Part shown: piece by piece, positions 11,854 to 24,320 of the stretch | How the letters are laid out: the number at the start of each line of letters is the position of its first letter | Numbering within the stretch: the first letter of the stretch is position 1 | Assembly: GCA_037447655.1 (NCBI GenBank) | Contig: JBBHKE010002597.1 | Location: 1 to 64,000 of the forward strand | Direction of reading: 5' to 3' | DNA from: Zygnema cylindricum | Taxonomy: Eukaryota > Streptophyta > Zygnematophyceae > Zygnematales > Zygnemataceae | Length of the DNA: 64,000 nt | Translations under genes and position numbers: made by a program | Notes under the pieces: generated by a model | Seen by the model: only the letters and a program-made list of their open reading frames with translations | Databases searched by the model: none | Told to the model about the DNA's origin: nothing

Positions 11854-11925
11854 AATTTTGAGTGACAACAATTTGACTGGGAACATTCCACTTTCCATCG
11901 GTCAAATGACATCCCTCCAAAACTT
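11854..11925 (+). CDS. Gene A LRR exon 3
   Basis: 72 bp, acceptor TTGTAATAG, donor GTAAGA. Core LSDNNLTGNIPLSIGQMTSL. The intron upstream (about 11.3-11.85 kb) aligns with sequence in genes B and C, which identifies the orthologous unit as the exon at 56775. Confidence 0.8.
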
Positions 11926-12774
11926 GTAAGATCGAATGATGAACAATGCCAGTTGTTACTCTATAAATGATTTAAGACTAGGTTTGAAAACGGGTTTAAG
12001 GCATAAAGGGGATTTTTAGCAATTCATGTACGTTGGCACAAGTTTTTATATTGCACAGATTGAAAAACAAGACCTATTAAATAGCTTCTTATTATGATAT
12101 AGAGCTCTTAATGCTTCCAAATCTAAAGGAACAAAGCAACGTAAAGTGTACACAATCCCCTCGTTGTCTTCTTGCCGGCCCCCCGCAATCCCGCCTTGAG
12201 GACTCTCGCCTCTCTTTCGTTCTTGTTTTTTTTATTCTTCAAATTTCGTGCACAGTTCTTGCTTAGCCTACCCTCCCCCCTCTTACTATTTTCTCTCCTC
12301 ACCACTTGCTTCTCATCCACTCGTAGCCTCTTTGCTCCTTTCGTTTTTTCTCCATGTCGAATTGCTAGTGCTTCCAGTGTCCTTCCTTTACCTTGAACTA
12401 TCTATCTAGGTGCTTTTGCCGCTAAGGAAAACCTAATAGAGAGAGTGGTACTCAGATGGCGAGAGAGAGAATGGCGGTAGGAGGGAAGTGAGATTTCCAA
12501 AAGAATTTTGATAAGATCAACATAACATCGGACTTGGAAACAAACTCGCACACTTACTAGTAGGAGCAAACAAATTTCACAAAGGTAACGTACTCATACA
12601 CTGAAAGAATTACCACAAAGGTTCTCGATTAAATACGCATATAGACTTCTAAACTTACGTGTCTTTCAAGGTTGCTCCACATTCACAGTTTCCTTAAATT
12701 TCCAACCTTTGGACAAGCACCACTACTCAAACTCCTTGGTGCTCTATCCCCAAAGATGGATGTCAATCTTTGGT

Positions 12775-13830
12775 TTCAAAGATAGTTGGCATTTTAAATT
12801 GCATTGCCCCATAGATATATAGCATGTTTAAAACTATGGATCATGGCCGCAACCATTTTTGTTCATGGTCTTGTTCATCCTCCGTCTAATTCTGTTAGAA
12901 TCATATGAATTCACGAATTAAACTTGTGCCTTGTCACCCCATCTTTTATCAATAATCTTTACAGGCACGAATTTTCCTCCATTATTTAGCCGGTGGTTTC
13001 AACTTATGTTCAAAGTGTCACTTCGCCAAAAATTCCCACTGCTTTGAACTTGCCCGAAGTTCTACCTCTCGTTTTCAGCCATGATTTCCTTGAGTAATCG
13101 TCCACAAATACAAAGATGTACAGGCTATCACTTCACCTTTAGGCTTCACAATTCTACAAAGATCCACAAGATTAAACTTTAAGGGTCTTCAGCTGTGTGT
13201 AGATGAGATTTTTTATTGTTTTCTTTTAGTGTAGCCACTACATCCACTCAATTGCTTAGCACCTTCAGGTTTCATCTCATGTACATAAGTGTTCTTGATC
13301 ACCCACTTTGAATTTTCTTTTACGGTATGACACAACTGGTGATGCTATTAATACAACCATTACATCCATTCAATCGCCCATCACCTTTAGGTTTGATCCC
13401 ACAGACATACGTTCTCATGAGTTCAAGCTTGGTATATCGACCCTGTATCTATCTTCAACTTTGATCTCATCTCTCACTGCTTTTATACTTCTCATGGACG
13501 TGAGCGCAAATTTAAAGACATCTAAAGAAATTGCAAAATTGGGGAACTGGTCACCGAAGTCATCTCAAGCTCAATTAAATTAACGTGTCCACACCCAAGA
13601 AGTTTACACGTCCTTCTCTTTATCGTTTACGACCTTGGTCACCTCGGTTATGGCCTCTACGAGTGTAATATCTGCAACCACCGTCAAATCGATCACAAAA
13701 CAAATGCTAATACTTCTCAAGCGGGGGCAAATATAGCACGGCTTGTACTCTCGTAAAGTTAAATTAAAAGTGTCCAACCTTTTGGCACTTGTGGCGTGTC
13801 CCGGTCTAATGATCAAAGTTCAAATTGACT
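12775..13830 (-). pseudogene. Degraded Ty1/copia remnant (gag knuckle to integrase)
   Basis: Read on the minus strand, a knuckle-like KCQKVGHF lies near 13790. An integrase core, IFVFVDDYSRKSW, lies at about 13090-13130, and an integrase tail, MVAAMIHSFKHAIYLWG followed by NANYL, at about 12790-12870. The frame is broken by many stops and shifts. Ends cannot be placed, and flanking sequence from about 12430 may belong to it. It is inserted in a gene A intron in antisense orientation. Confidence 0.6.
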
Positions 13831-15106
13831 TCTTGATGTACGAGCTTGCCCATTACCTCTCCCACCTCTACCGCTAAGATTTCCTTTGACACCCTCTCTC
13901 CTTTTGAGTGCATTCAGCTCCGAGGTAAGTGTGGCTACATCAGATTTTTTTATTTTCTTGAACCTTTACTAGTGACTTCCTTTGAATTTTCTATTGTATT
14001 CAAATGGTTACTCTTCGATTGTTATTTTGCTAAAGGTATCAAACCTCGGTGGTCGCTTTTAGAACACTTGCAATATCTCATTCTTTTGCAAAATATTGTC
14101 AAGTCTAGCTAGATGCTCAACCAAAATATGGAACCATTTACTCTATCATCTATACCCATATTGCTTTTAACTTTCAACTGAGCAAATTCCTTAAACACAT
14201 AGTTAACCATGTTTTTAACTCCTTGCTCAACTTGTGGTTCAAGTAATGATCATAAACCGAACATTTACACCTTTGTAATAAGCCCGTGGTTGTAACCATA
14301 CACTCTAGGTGCCACAACTTGTATTAATTTCTTTCGTCTTAATTTCTTCCGCATTGACCATCTTCTATAAATCTTCAATATCACACTACTTTTCATAAGT
14401 TACATCCAAATGGCATAGTTGGTCTAGCTAAACAACATAGTTTATCAGCACAGGTTGACGAACCATTGTTATATCTTCTTTGCCAAGTAAGTCACCATCA
14501 AAACCCACATTCACCGTACCTTTTTTTAGTTGGGACATTGTGCGAATTGATATGAGTCAGGTTCGTGTCAGCATAGTGTGTTTGTTTGGTCGTTGTGCGG
14601 TGTATATATTTTTATGTGCGTGAGATGTAGTACTGCACTGTTGGTCGAACATACATGTTCTTTCAATGTTGAGTGTGTGTCCTCTTGTTAGTTTCAGCGT
14701 ACATGTAAGCCAATTAATTCGTTAGGTTGACTAAAAAAAGATTTGTAAGAGGAGAAAATGTTTGTACAAAGAGTGGAAGACGTTTAACCACAAAATTTGT
14801 GTTATGTCAATATATCTGTGATGTAATGCTTCAAATATACAGCTTGAGACTGTGGTTTCTGCAATGAAGTGTTTTAACCTTTATATCGATGATATCATTT
14901 GGCTTGAACGCGGGATAGTGCTCTAGTTTGTGAGTAATTCTGTAAATTTGAGCTATATTAAGGAAAAGGAAAAGTGGGCATTTACCATCATGGGTCTTAG
15001 GACCATACAAAGGCCTTTAGAAGATACGCTTTCTCTCAAAGTGCCTTCTTATAAGCATTTTGAGAAAGATTTTAGTCTCTAAAGCGAAGGCAAACTTCTG
15101 GGGCCG
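13831..15106. other. Intron sequence, probably more retrotransposon debris
   Basis: No open exon or clear domain. It lies between two antisense gag fragments and may be internal sequence of the same element. Confidence 0.3.
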
Positions 15107-15355
15107 TCATCGAGATTCTCCCCAATATAAGTGTAGTTCCTGTCCACCACCGCTGTATTGTCCATGTCTACGGTCCTTTCCACGAATGGATTGGTCCCTT
15201 CCCCCGTGGCCCCTTTTGGAGCCACGACCACCATGGACACGGTCCCTTTTTGAGCCACCATCGCCACGGTCGCGGTCGTTTTTTGGGCCACTATTGCCAC
15301 GGTTGTAACATTGACTGCCGATGTGTCCCAAGCGCTTGCACAAGCAGCATTGCAA
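15107..15355 (-). pseudogene. Copia gag fragment with zinc knuckle
   Basis: An 82-codon minus frame begins MQCCLCKRLGHIGSQC, a CX2CX4HX4C knuckle. It continues as a Gly/Arg/Asp-rich tail with GGRGSKRGHGGRDQ-type repeats, as found after copia gag knuckles. The upstream gag and downstream pol parts are not joined in frame. Confidence 0.55.
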
Positions 15356-15889
15356 AGTAGCATTTTTATCTTTGATCAGGCGATTTGCTGGTATATGCTC
15401 GATAACCTCAGGCTAAGGTCGCAAAAGTCAAAATTTCAGATACCCGAATCCGACTTTTTTAACAGATATCCCTCAACGAATTGTACGACTCAAGTTTAAA
15501 CGCCCAAAACATCAACAAACATACAACATATACAACGAAGTTAACAAACGTGAATTTGAAAAATGTGAACTGTGTGTGGAAACTGTTTCGATAGAGTGGT
15601 GCGGGTCCCTCACCAGATTCCTCTCCCTCTCCCATTACCCAACCGATCTGTTGCTATCTATTTTTAAAGACTGGTGGAGGTCTCTCACCCGCCTCCTCCC
15701 CGTCTCCCATTTTCCAACCGTTCTGTTGCTTTCTAAAGATCCCATTATCAAAACTGAAATAAAATTTAATTACTTTAAATGTTTTTATCGATGTTTTTAT
15801 TTTCCGTGTTGATATTTTGTCACACATATTTTTCATACTGAACAAAAAGCATTCCAAGTCTATTGAAAGAAAAACAAACAAAAAAGGCA

Positions 15890-17570
15890 AAACATCCCAA
15901 AAACAACGCGAGAGAGGGGAGTGAGGGAGAGAGTGGGTGAGGGAAGAAGAGACATGGGAGAGAGGGAAGGGTAGTGAGAGAAAGAGAGGGACTGGGTGGA
16001 GGAAGAGGGTGAGGTTAAAAGAGAGAAAGAGAGAGGGAACGAGGAAGAGCGATAGGGAGAGAAAGGGGGGAGGAAGATAGGGAGAGGGAGAGGGAATGAC
16101 GTGGAGGTAGGTTGGGAGGGAGAGAGAGAGGTAGGGGAAAAGGTAGATAGGCGGAGGAAGAGGGCGACAAAGGGAGAGAAAGGCGGAGGGAGAGGGAATG
16201 TAGGAAAGGGCGCGGGACAAAGGAGAGAGAAGGGAAGGGGATAGGGCGAGGAAGAGGAAGGGAGGTGGAGGAACAGGGGGTGGTAGACGGCAAGGGAGGG
16301 AGGGAGAGGGGAGGGAGAGAGGGGGGGACGGGAGAAAGGGGAAGGGCAGGAGAAAGAGGGTGGTGAAGTGACGGGAATGATGGTGGCCAGGGGAAGAGGG
16401 ATAAGAAGTGCGAGGAGGAGGTAGAAGGGGCAAAGGGGCCGAGAAGGCGCGAGAGAGAGGGGGCAGAGAGAGAAGGGTAGAAAAAAAAAAGGGCAAAGCG
16501 GCAGAGGGGTAGAGGATTAGAGGGGTAAAGAGGAGTGGGGAAAGTGGGTAGTAGATGGGAATAGGGGAAAAGGAAGAGGGGAAGTGGAACATATGGGAAG
16601 ATGGGAAGAGGGGAAGAGGCAAAGAGGCAAAGAGGGGAAGAGGGGAACAAGGGAAGAGGGGAAGTGGGAAACTGGGGAAGAGGGGAAAGGGAGAAAAGGG
16701 GAAAAGGGGAAAGGGGGAAGAGGGGAATTGAGGAATCGGGGAAGAGGAGAAAGGGAAGAGACGTAACGAATGGAAGGCAGGAAGAGGGAAAGAGGGAAAA
16801 GGGCAGAGGGGAGACGGGAAGGGTAGAAAATGGTAAAAGGGGAAGCAGGGAAGAGGGGAAGAGGGGATGTAGGGAAGAGGGAAGAGGGCATGAAGGGAAG
16901 AGAGGGAGATGGTATGACGGGAAGAGGGTTAGCGGGGAAAGGGGAAGAGGGGGTGAAAGAGTGAGGAAGAGAGAGGGAGGAAGAGAACGAGGCAGAGAGG
17001 GAGGAGAGAAGGGGGGAGGGGAGATGGATGGGGGAATGGGGCCAGAGACAGATATGCAAGAGGAAGCGAAAGAGAGGGAGTGGGAGAAAGTGGGAGAGGG
17101 GGAGAGTGGTCGAGGCTGGAGGGTGGAAAGGAGGGAGAGGGAGAGTGGGAGGGAGAGGTGGGGAGGGGGAGGGGGGGAGACGTGGAGAGGAGGATTGGGA
17201 GAGAGAGGGTGCGGGAAAAAGGGAGGTAGAGGGAGATATCAATAAAAAATCGAGAGAGCGAGAAAAAGAGGCAAGGTAAGAGGCTCGGAAGGAGGTTGGG
17301 AGGGAGGGAGAGGAGGGGGAGTGGGAGAGGTAGAGGAGAAGGGGATGGATAGGAAGTGGGAAAGGGTGAGGCAAAGAAAGAGGGAGAGGGAGAGACAAGG
17401 AAAGGGAGGGACAAAGTGGGAGAGTTAGAGGGTGAGGAAGAGGTAAAGAGAGAGGGAAGAGCGAGAGAGAGGCAGATAACGAGGGAGAGGTAGTTGGAGT
17501 GTGAGATAGAGAGGGAGTGGGGGAGTGAGAGGGTTGCGGAGATGGAGAAGGAGAGACAGCGATAGTATCA
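15890..17570 (+). repeat. 1.7-kb polypurine (GA-rich) tract
   Basis: The plus strand is almost entirely A and G, with GGGAAGAGGGGAAG and GAGAGAGGGAG-type units, and few pyrimidines. Long frames on both strands (Ser/Pro/Leu-rich one way, Arg/Glu/Gly-rich the other) come only from composition. The tract ends about 190 bp upstream of the gene A exon at 17757 and is on the sense strand of that gene. Confidence 0.9.
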
Positions 17571-17756
17571 ATGGCCGAGGGTAAAAAGTGTGATGTTGTA
17601 AAACATTTTATAAGGATTTCTATTTAATGTTGTCGTGGTATTTTATCTTCCAAATTACGCTTAGTAGCTGGCATTTCCATAATCCGAATCATGCTTAATA
17701 GATGGCATTTGGGGGGAATGGGATGCTTGTGGGATGGTGTTCGCCTATTGCCACAG

Positions 17757-17828
17757 AGATTTTTCTAACAACCAGTTGAATGGAAGCATTCCAGCGTCCA
17801 TTGGTCAAATGAAAACCCTCAGATATTT
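17757..17828 (+). CDS. Gene A LRR exon 4 (last found)
   Basis: 72 bp, acceptor TTGCCACAG, donor GTAAGA. Core FSNNQLNGSIPASIGQMKTL. Closest in sequence to the gene B exon at 48098. No following LRR exon is seen in the next 40 kb on this strand, so the gene is probably truncated or ends in an unrecognised exon. Confidence 0.8.
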
Positions 17829-18968
17829 GTAAGACATTTTGAATATAACGCCCAAAATATAAACCCTTCCATTTTTTATTTTATGAACATATATATGTCA
17901 TACATATAGCAAGAATTTATCATATGCTAGACCGCAAATCACTGTAACAAAAGTTGAAAGGTTAAGAAATTTTCCCCTGTTACAAATAGAAATCTCTTTG
18001 AAATTTTAAGCTTCCACGTCTCGTTTTCCTTTTGCTTGTTCGATTTATTTAAAGAGAGTGAAACCTTCTTAGAAAAAAAATACCGTTGATAATGAGTATG
18101 GGACGATTCGTTGAACGATCTCAAATTTTGATAAATATACCTTTTCTTGCCCTCTTTTTTCCCCCTCCTTACTCTCTTTTACCCCTCCTTGAGATGAGTC
18201 CCTTATAAATGCCATAAACACATAAAAAATTGTCTGAATTTTTCATATGCGAGTAAAATTCAAACAAATTATCAATTTTGAAAAATGCATGAAAGATGCC
18301 CAAATGTTTTGGGATGAATTTATAAAAGTAATCAGAAAGGTATAATTGACAATCTACGAAAAAAGAGGAAGTAGGGTAAGTTTCACTAATTAAAATAAAT
18401 TTGCCAACTAAACGATCGAACCGTTAAATCTCACACGGATTTATGTAAGGTTTGGCAAATTATATGAGAAAAAAAAATCGGATCCAAAATGTTGGTTAAG
18501 TCAATTGAGAAAATAAGAAAACGTAGATGGTCGAAAATAGGTCGTTGGGAAATTTTGGGGTTTGGAGAAATAAATTTTTTGAAGAAATATATCGTGATAC
18601 TAGTAAATATCGATAATAAGATGATGACAATTTAAGTTTCTTGAAACCAGCAACACAACAACCAAAATAGGAGATCCAAAAATAGGAGATCAGTTTTACG
18701 GCCTTGAAATTTAGATGATGATTAAAAAACCGTGCAAAAGAAAAAAATGGGGAAAGAAAGAGTGATGTTCAAAATTGAGATTAAATACCTCGAGAAAACT
18801 TTTGAACAATCCACCGCATCATCTTGTCTCTTTTTTTCTCTGATAACAAAAATGTCATTTAAGCAAAGTATGTAATGATAAATCTAAAAGAACATACAAA
18901 TCTCCTTCATCCTTAAACTAATCTATAAAATGCTAAGCAGGAAATACCAAAAATACCCATTGGAGATT
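17829..18968. other. No gene recognised
   Basis: AT-rich sequence after the last gene A exon, with no domain-bearing frame. It is probably intron or decayed intergenic sequence. Confidence 0.4.
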
Positions 18969-20684
18969 GTATTGGGGTTCTAATTGTCAAGGGATCATTC
19001 ATTTGGGTTTATATCAACTTGGAGTCGGCACTATCTAGATTAGCTTCTTTTGGATCTGCGAATTCTGTGGGCAATGGAGCCCATAGAATTTCAAAAGTCT
19101 TGACCAAAAAAGGATACAAAGCAAATAATAGCGATGTAAAAGCTTAGGTAAATGGAGATTGTGGTAAGAGAATGCCATTGTTGGACTGAACGCACGATAT
19201 GTATACAAAAAAAAAGAAAAAATTGGGACAAAAGTGAGGGAAACCTTTCCTCAAACTTTCGGTGTTTAAATTTTGAATTTTAATATTTGGCCGTTCAGTG
19301 AGTTATCCAAATATTTTTGACGACACAGAGAAAGCGGGAAAGTTTTATTTTTTGTTAATTTTGAGCGAGGGAGTGTACACGTGGTTAGCGACGGACGATT
19401 TTCATGAAAGAACCATGGTAACTGCTTGCTCCTAATTGTATTTACGGATCGTTTTCGAAATGGCGGCGGGTTTGATAGGCGGTTTTTTTCACGTCATGCT
19501 AGAGCCGTAATGTTTGCGTGGATATGAAATTGTCCACGTGTAATTTTAGGCGACCAATCAAAATATGCCTGAGACACGATGGTTATTGAGATTGTACATT
19601 TTGGACCAATTAGAGTAAGAGTTTACTCTATTACGTCATAACTTTAACGCTAATACTGGTCACAAGCCGAAGAGACAAACGGAAGTGCAACCATTTTAGA
19701 GTTAACACACATATTAGTATTAAATCACTCTAATAAAACAAAACATCGCGACATTATTAGCGTAAGGAACCCTTATTTACGTACAATATCAAGGTAAAAC
19801 GGACAAGCGACCTATTTTTTAGACAACAAGCGTTGCGTGAACATTACAACCGTACAAATTACACTTCTTTCAAGTGGACGAAAAATGTGAGCTTTACGGG
19901 TAAAATAGACTGACATGTATGTATGAATGTTTTACGTGACGGCGTACGATTTCAAAAAAAATGCACGGGTACCTATATTAGTGTACGTTTGTTTGCGACC
20001 GACATTTATTATTTTCAGAGACCCAAATTAGCATTATTATACAGTTAGAATGTATGTTTTTTTTCAAAATTTTCAAATTCTTAATTAGCGTACACCACTG
20101 TAATTAATTGTATACGCTAAAGAAACTTCTACTCTAATAGCGATTGGCGGTGTAGCGTCCTCAGGGAGGACACTAGCCAATCACCAGACGTGTAATACGT
20201 TTACGCGTGGAAAGGTCACGTACGAGCCGCACGCCATCGGACATTTGCCACGCGCCTTCCGATAGGCGGCAATCAGATCCAACGAAAACCACCAAAAAAA
20301 ATATTTGTTGAAGAATGTGCCGTGACACCTCCTCCACGATCCGTTGACATCCGAAATTTGCAGCGCCACGACGAAACACGAACGACAAAACAACTAGAAA
20401 AAATACAAAACACGAACGTACAAATTGTACATTCACGTAATATAATTTTGTGGCTGGATGTACGGGTGCAAGTTTTGATATTATGCTTTTGGAAATTTTG
20501 ACTGCTCTCCGTTAGAACATGAACCTGCGTGCATCCAATCGGAAGAAAGCACGTACGCGATAGATTGCGTTGCTGACACGACCCAATGGAGAAGTGAATG
20601 AAGTATTACTGCCAGTAATCGTTTCCGTAAGATTACATCGTTTTTGTAAGATTGCAGTCGGCGCCTGATGGAGAAGCGGCCTTA
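18969..20684 (+). repeat. Segmental duplication, copy 2
   Basis: It repeats 5751-7475: the last 125 bp of the retrotransposon LTR, the AAAGT junction and the flank up to GCGGCCTTA. The remainder of the LTR is missing on the left, so this is a DNA-level copy, not a second insertion. Small indels occur near 19900 and 20640. Confidence 0.85.
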
Positions 20685-21515
20685 GGGAGTGTTCCCATGT
20701 GTTCAAGTAAGGGTTCTATCCGGCGTTTACACAAAAAATGGGACTTCCAACTTGAAAATATTACGCCGTAAGAAAAATGGGCAAAAACTCAAATACATTT
20801 TTCGTCATCTTGGAACTTGAAAGGTACGACAATTTGGTTGTATTATCATCGCAACCCACTTCCACCTCATCTTCACACTTGCACTGAAATCAAATTGCGA
20901 CCTGATTTTAATCAAAATACTACCCTATTGACGAATAGAAAGCCTGGGTTGCACGCGTGAAAAGTTTTCAATTTTTTTTTTGCAGTTGGGAGAATACACG
21001 AAAAAAAAATTGTTTGTCCGTTTGCTTATGTTTCGTTTATTTGTTTCGTTGTACGGATTTTCTCTCCAACCGGGGTCTGCGGAGATTGCAGCGGTGTAGT
21101 GACCCTTTCCAAAAAAAGAAGTCCAAGAAGGAGCTGCACGCTACCTCTTCCCTTGTATCTCCCACTTCCCCACTCACACTCCTTTGATTTTTTCTGCGTT
21201 TTTAAGTTTAGTTTAAAAGGAGATCGCTAGTCGCCGGCCAACCAAGGGAAAAATAGATAAAATCAAAGGCTTATTTTTTTGACATCGCATAAGGTAATTT
21301 AGTATTACAATTTTTTAATTATGTATTCATATTTTTTTCATTTTTATTCGTGTGCATCTTAAAATCTTTATGATATTTTTTTTTGCTTTTCTTACATATG
21401 CTTATTGCCTTCATCGTGTTTTTCATTATATGGTTCATGACTAACAAAAAAGATTGGCAAATAAAGGGAGAGGGTTTTTTAGGGTATCTATCTAAAAAAC
21501 CCTAAAAAACCCTAA
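20685..21515. other. No gene recognised
   Basis: Low-complexity AT-rich sequence. A short CCCTAAAAAA tandem lies at about 21493-21525. Confidence 0.4.
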
Positions 21516-21824
21516 AAAACCCTACACAAATATATTATCCATGATCCAACCATATTGAAGAAACTACAAGACTTCGATATTTTTACCAAACAAAAAATTG
21601 ACAAACTCACTTCTGTACTCGTTGTTACTAAAACTGTTGTCACATACATATTTGATAAATCCGTCGCTTCCTTAGTTAAAGGATTTTTGTTGGGATTGTG
21701 GGTTTTTCTAGGCCATCAAAACACTGTTGTCACATACATATTTGATAAATCCGTTGCTTCCTTGGTTAAGGGATTTTTGTTGGGATTGTGGGTTTTTCTA
21801 GGCCATCAAAGCACCGTCTCATGA
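21516..21824 (+). CDS. Small hypothetical ORF with two 30-residue repeats
   Basis: An open frame without an in-frame ATG, so it may be an internal exon or a non-coding duplication. It encodes KLQDFDIFTKQKIDKL, then two tandem 30-residue units (TVVTYIFDKSVASLVKGF, then LLGLWVFLGHQ). The units differ by three silent third-position changes (GTC/GTT, TTA/TTG, AAA/AAG) and one Asn/Ser change at the boundary. Each unit has a short hydrophobic segment (LLGLWVFLG). No family is recognised. The silent pattern hints at coding constraint but the sample is tiny. Confidence 0.35.
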   Translation, partial: KTLHKYIIHDPTILKKLQDFDIFTKQKIDKLTSVLVVTKTVVTYIFDKSVASLVKGFLLGLWVFLGHQNTVVTYIFDKSVASLVKGFLLGLWVFLGHQSTVS

Positions 21825-23055
21825 ATAGCATCTGTTAACCTTCACGATATGGAGAAAAGAAAATTTGGCGGCGTGGAGAAAAGAAGACAGATTTTCAAGT
21901 AATGGTCTGCAGGAAACGCCGCAAAACTATTATATTTTCTTGAAGAGATATGCACGAAGAGAACTTGGCCCTACTAAGAAATTTTGGAAAGCGATGAGGC
22001 CAGCTCATTTTGTCGATTGTCTCGATGCATAAACTACTCAATACTTTTCTGTTTTAAAATACGGAAATTGTTTTTATTTACTGGGGACAAGTAAGAATAG
22101 TTCATGTTGTTTTTTTTCCTTGAGGGCTATTTTTTAGTTGCAGTATTTTGTTATCTTTTTTCCTCGTCGTAAAACAGTTTGCTAGTGGGAGTTTACTTCG
22201 GCCGTACATGAGCGAAAGATTTGATGAATTTTATTGGTTGAAAAAAATTTGAGCGACGCTAGGTGGTTTGGGATAATTCTCAATTTACTTGGGAGTATCG
22301 GCTATATTTTTTAAATTTTTGTGTCAGTGGGTGTTTTATTTGGCGGTATATGAATCTGCTGTTAAGTGTCTTTTTTCACAATACTCTGAAAATACTTACG
22401 GAACAAAAGTCACTTAATTGGAGAACCCCTTTTCTTAGGAATATTTTTTCTGTTTATTGGTGTGTATGTGGAAATGCACTTTGGTTACGGTCTGTATGAT
22501 TTGCATTAGAGCTTTCATCTGTTGATAAATTCACTTTTTGCTATGATTTATTTTCTAAGCTACGACGCTAAAAATTGATTATGGCTGTGTTACATCATTG
22601 AGCAATACTGTAAAACATGAAGACTTGTTAACTACCATACGAACTTCAATTGGATAAATCCGAAAATGGACTCAGCGAAAAAGAAAATTGTTAAGAAAGT
22701 TAAAAACTAATCAGCTAATTAGAAGATATATTTTTCAGTTAAGCGGTGACTATGTGGACCTTGACTTCCACCTAGGATTGGTTGCACTCATCCGAATGGT
22801 TTACCACTTTTGACCACGTTCGATACTAGGTTTTGGGTATAATTCGGTGGTTTTTTTTTTTTGGGCCAATATCCATCGACCAACTTTGAAGGCACTAAAA
22901 CCCCTTTTTCCACCCTAATACTGCCCCTCATCGCTCACAGTAACACTCTCTCTCCTGCCTTTGATTCCTATTCACTACCCACCTTGACACTGCCAGTTTC
23001 CACCCACTTTCTTGGCCCCCCTTTTTGCCCCTTCCTCTTTTACCACTTAACTGTT
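21825..23055. other. No gene recognised
   Basis: AT-rich sequence with short frames only. No terminal repeats or domains are seen. Confidence 0.4.
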
Positions 23056-23360
23056 TAGAGGGAGAGGGAGAGAGGTGGAGAGGATTCAATGCAAGAGATG
23101 AAGGAAATGGGAGGGATGGGTTAAGAGGGAAGGGAGGGGAGAAAAGGGAGGGGCGGGGAAAGTGTGAGAAGAGCAAGGAAGGGAGGAGGAGAGAGGTGGA
23201 GAGGCTACAACGAAATATGGGAAGGGAGGGGGAGGGATGGGATTAGATGGGATGGGAAGGGATGGAGGGAAGGGAGGAGTGAAGAAGGGAAGGAGGAAGA
23301 GAGGTGGAGAGGTATAAAGGAATGATGGAATGGATGGAAAATGGAGAGGAATGGATGGAT
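23056..23360 (+). repeat. GA-rich tract
   Basis: About 300 bp of GGGAGAGGGAGAGAGG and GGATGG-type sequence on the plus strand. Frames through it are composition artefacts. Confidence 0.75.
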
Positions 23361-24049
23361 GGAAGAAAATAAATCGAAATACAGTGACGTTTGAGCGTCA
23401 ATTGGAATTTGAATTCCAGTTTCAAACTAGGAACCAAACCGAACCCAACTAAATCGGTCCTAGTGCTCATACGCTTGTGTGCTTAAAGCATCATTGCAAG
23501 GTTTTATGAATAACGTATAGATTAATTTTTTCCAAGATAAAAATAGACACTTCGGAGAATATTTGAGTCGTTAGGTAAAAGTGAAACACAATTGATGAAT
23601 GTTTGAAGTGCTTATATGAATGAAGCCTATTTATAAGGTGGTGTCCAAAAGTCCCACACCTAAAAGTCTCATACTAGGAAGTGACAACATTAGGCACTCT
23701 ATTCGGCGTACAAAGGTCGTGTCCCCATGTGACGAAGTAAGGGCTTTCTTTTGTCGTTTTCCTCAAAAACTTGGCACCGTACCAATTAAATTACAATCAT
23801 ACGAAGAAAGTGAAAAACTGAAAGTCTAATTTAGGTGATCTTCAAAAGTTAGAATGCACTATATGCTGTGATCTTGTGTTATTCCACTTACGGCCACGTC
23901 ATGCTATGTCACCTTCAATCTTTCCCTGACGACACATCATAGTTGTGTTTTTCATTAAATTATCACCACAAATAGGAAAACAGCTTCACCAGTTACAAAG
24001 GATTTCAAAAGTTTCAAACAATTTCGGACGATTTCGACGAGGAGAAGGT

Positions 24050-24320
24050 CACTATTTTTTTTTGTCCGTTTGCATCCAGCGATGATTTTTTTTCTAGGGG
24101 TCTCAAGAATTCTATGTCATTTCACGGAGACCAGACAAGAGACGTAAAGGCAGAGTGCATCTCCTTCCACCATCGACAATAGAAGGCTAAATGGTTGTAC
24201 ATCTATAATGTCACGCAAAGACATATGATGTCACAAGCAGTTTCAAAAAATGAGGTGCGACAACACATAACATAGACGTTGACAACCCTCACAGCCATTG
24301 TCGATTTCTATTAACCATTA
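24050..24320 (+). repeat. Dispersed repeat related to 58564-58790
   Basis: Shares TAGGGGTCTCAAG, ATTTCACG, TGATGTCACAAGCAGTT and related blocks in the same order as the arm at 58564-58790 and, inverted, the arm at 60040-60226. A degenerate third copy of a foldback family. Confidence 0.55.

Larger units (their letters stand above)
8518..17828 (+). pseudogene. LRR gene A: one-repeat-per-exon leucine-rich-repeat gene, 5' exon damaged
   Basis: Six exons fit together: a signal-peptide exon (8518-8608), an LRR N-cap exon (8737-8846) and four 72-bp LRR exons (9188, 10653, 11854, 17757). All junctions from the N-cap onwards are phase 2, and each LRR exon starts by completing the split codon left by the previous one, so the spliced frame is open from the N-cap. 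The repeats are of the plant/algal IPxSIGxxxxLxxL type, usually a ligand-binding or protein-binding surface outside the cell. Exon 1 carries two extra bases relative to gene C and a TAA, so this copy is probably not functional unless another donor is used. The last intron is 5.8 kb and contains retrotransposon debris. No transmembrane or kinase exon is found downstream. Confidence 0.7.

Noticed and set aside
15654-17414. Very long open frames (up to 322 codons) on both strands
   Set aside because: They follow from the lack of pyrimidines (and hence of stop codons) in the GA tract. Products are Ser/Pro/Leu or Arg/Glu/Gly low-complexity with no domain.
21470-21530. Possible interstitial telomere repeat
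   Set aside because: The unit is CCCTAAAAAA, only three copies, not the CCCTAAA or CCCTAA telomere unit.
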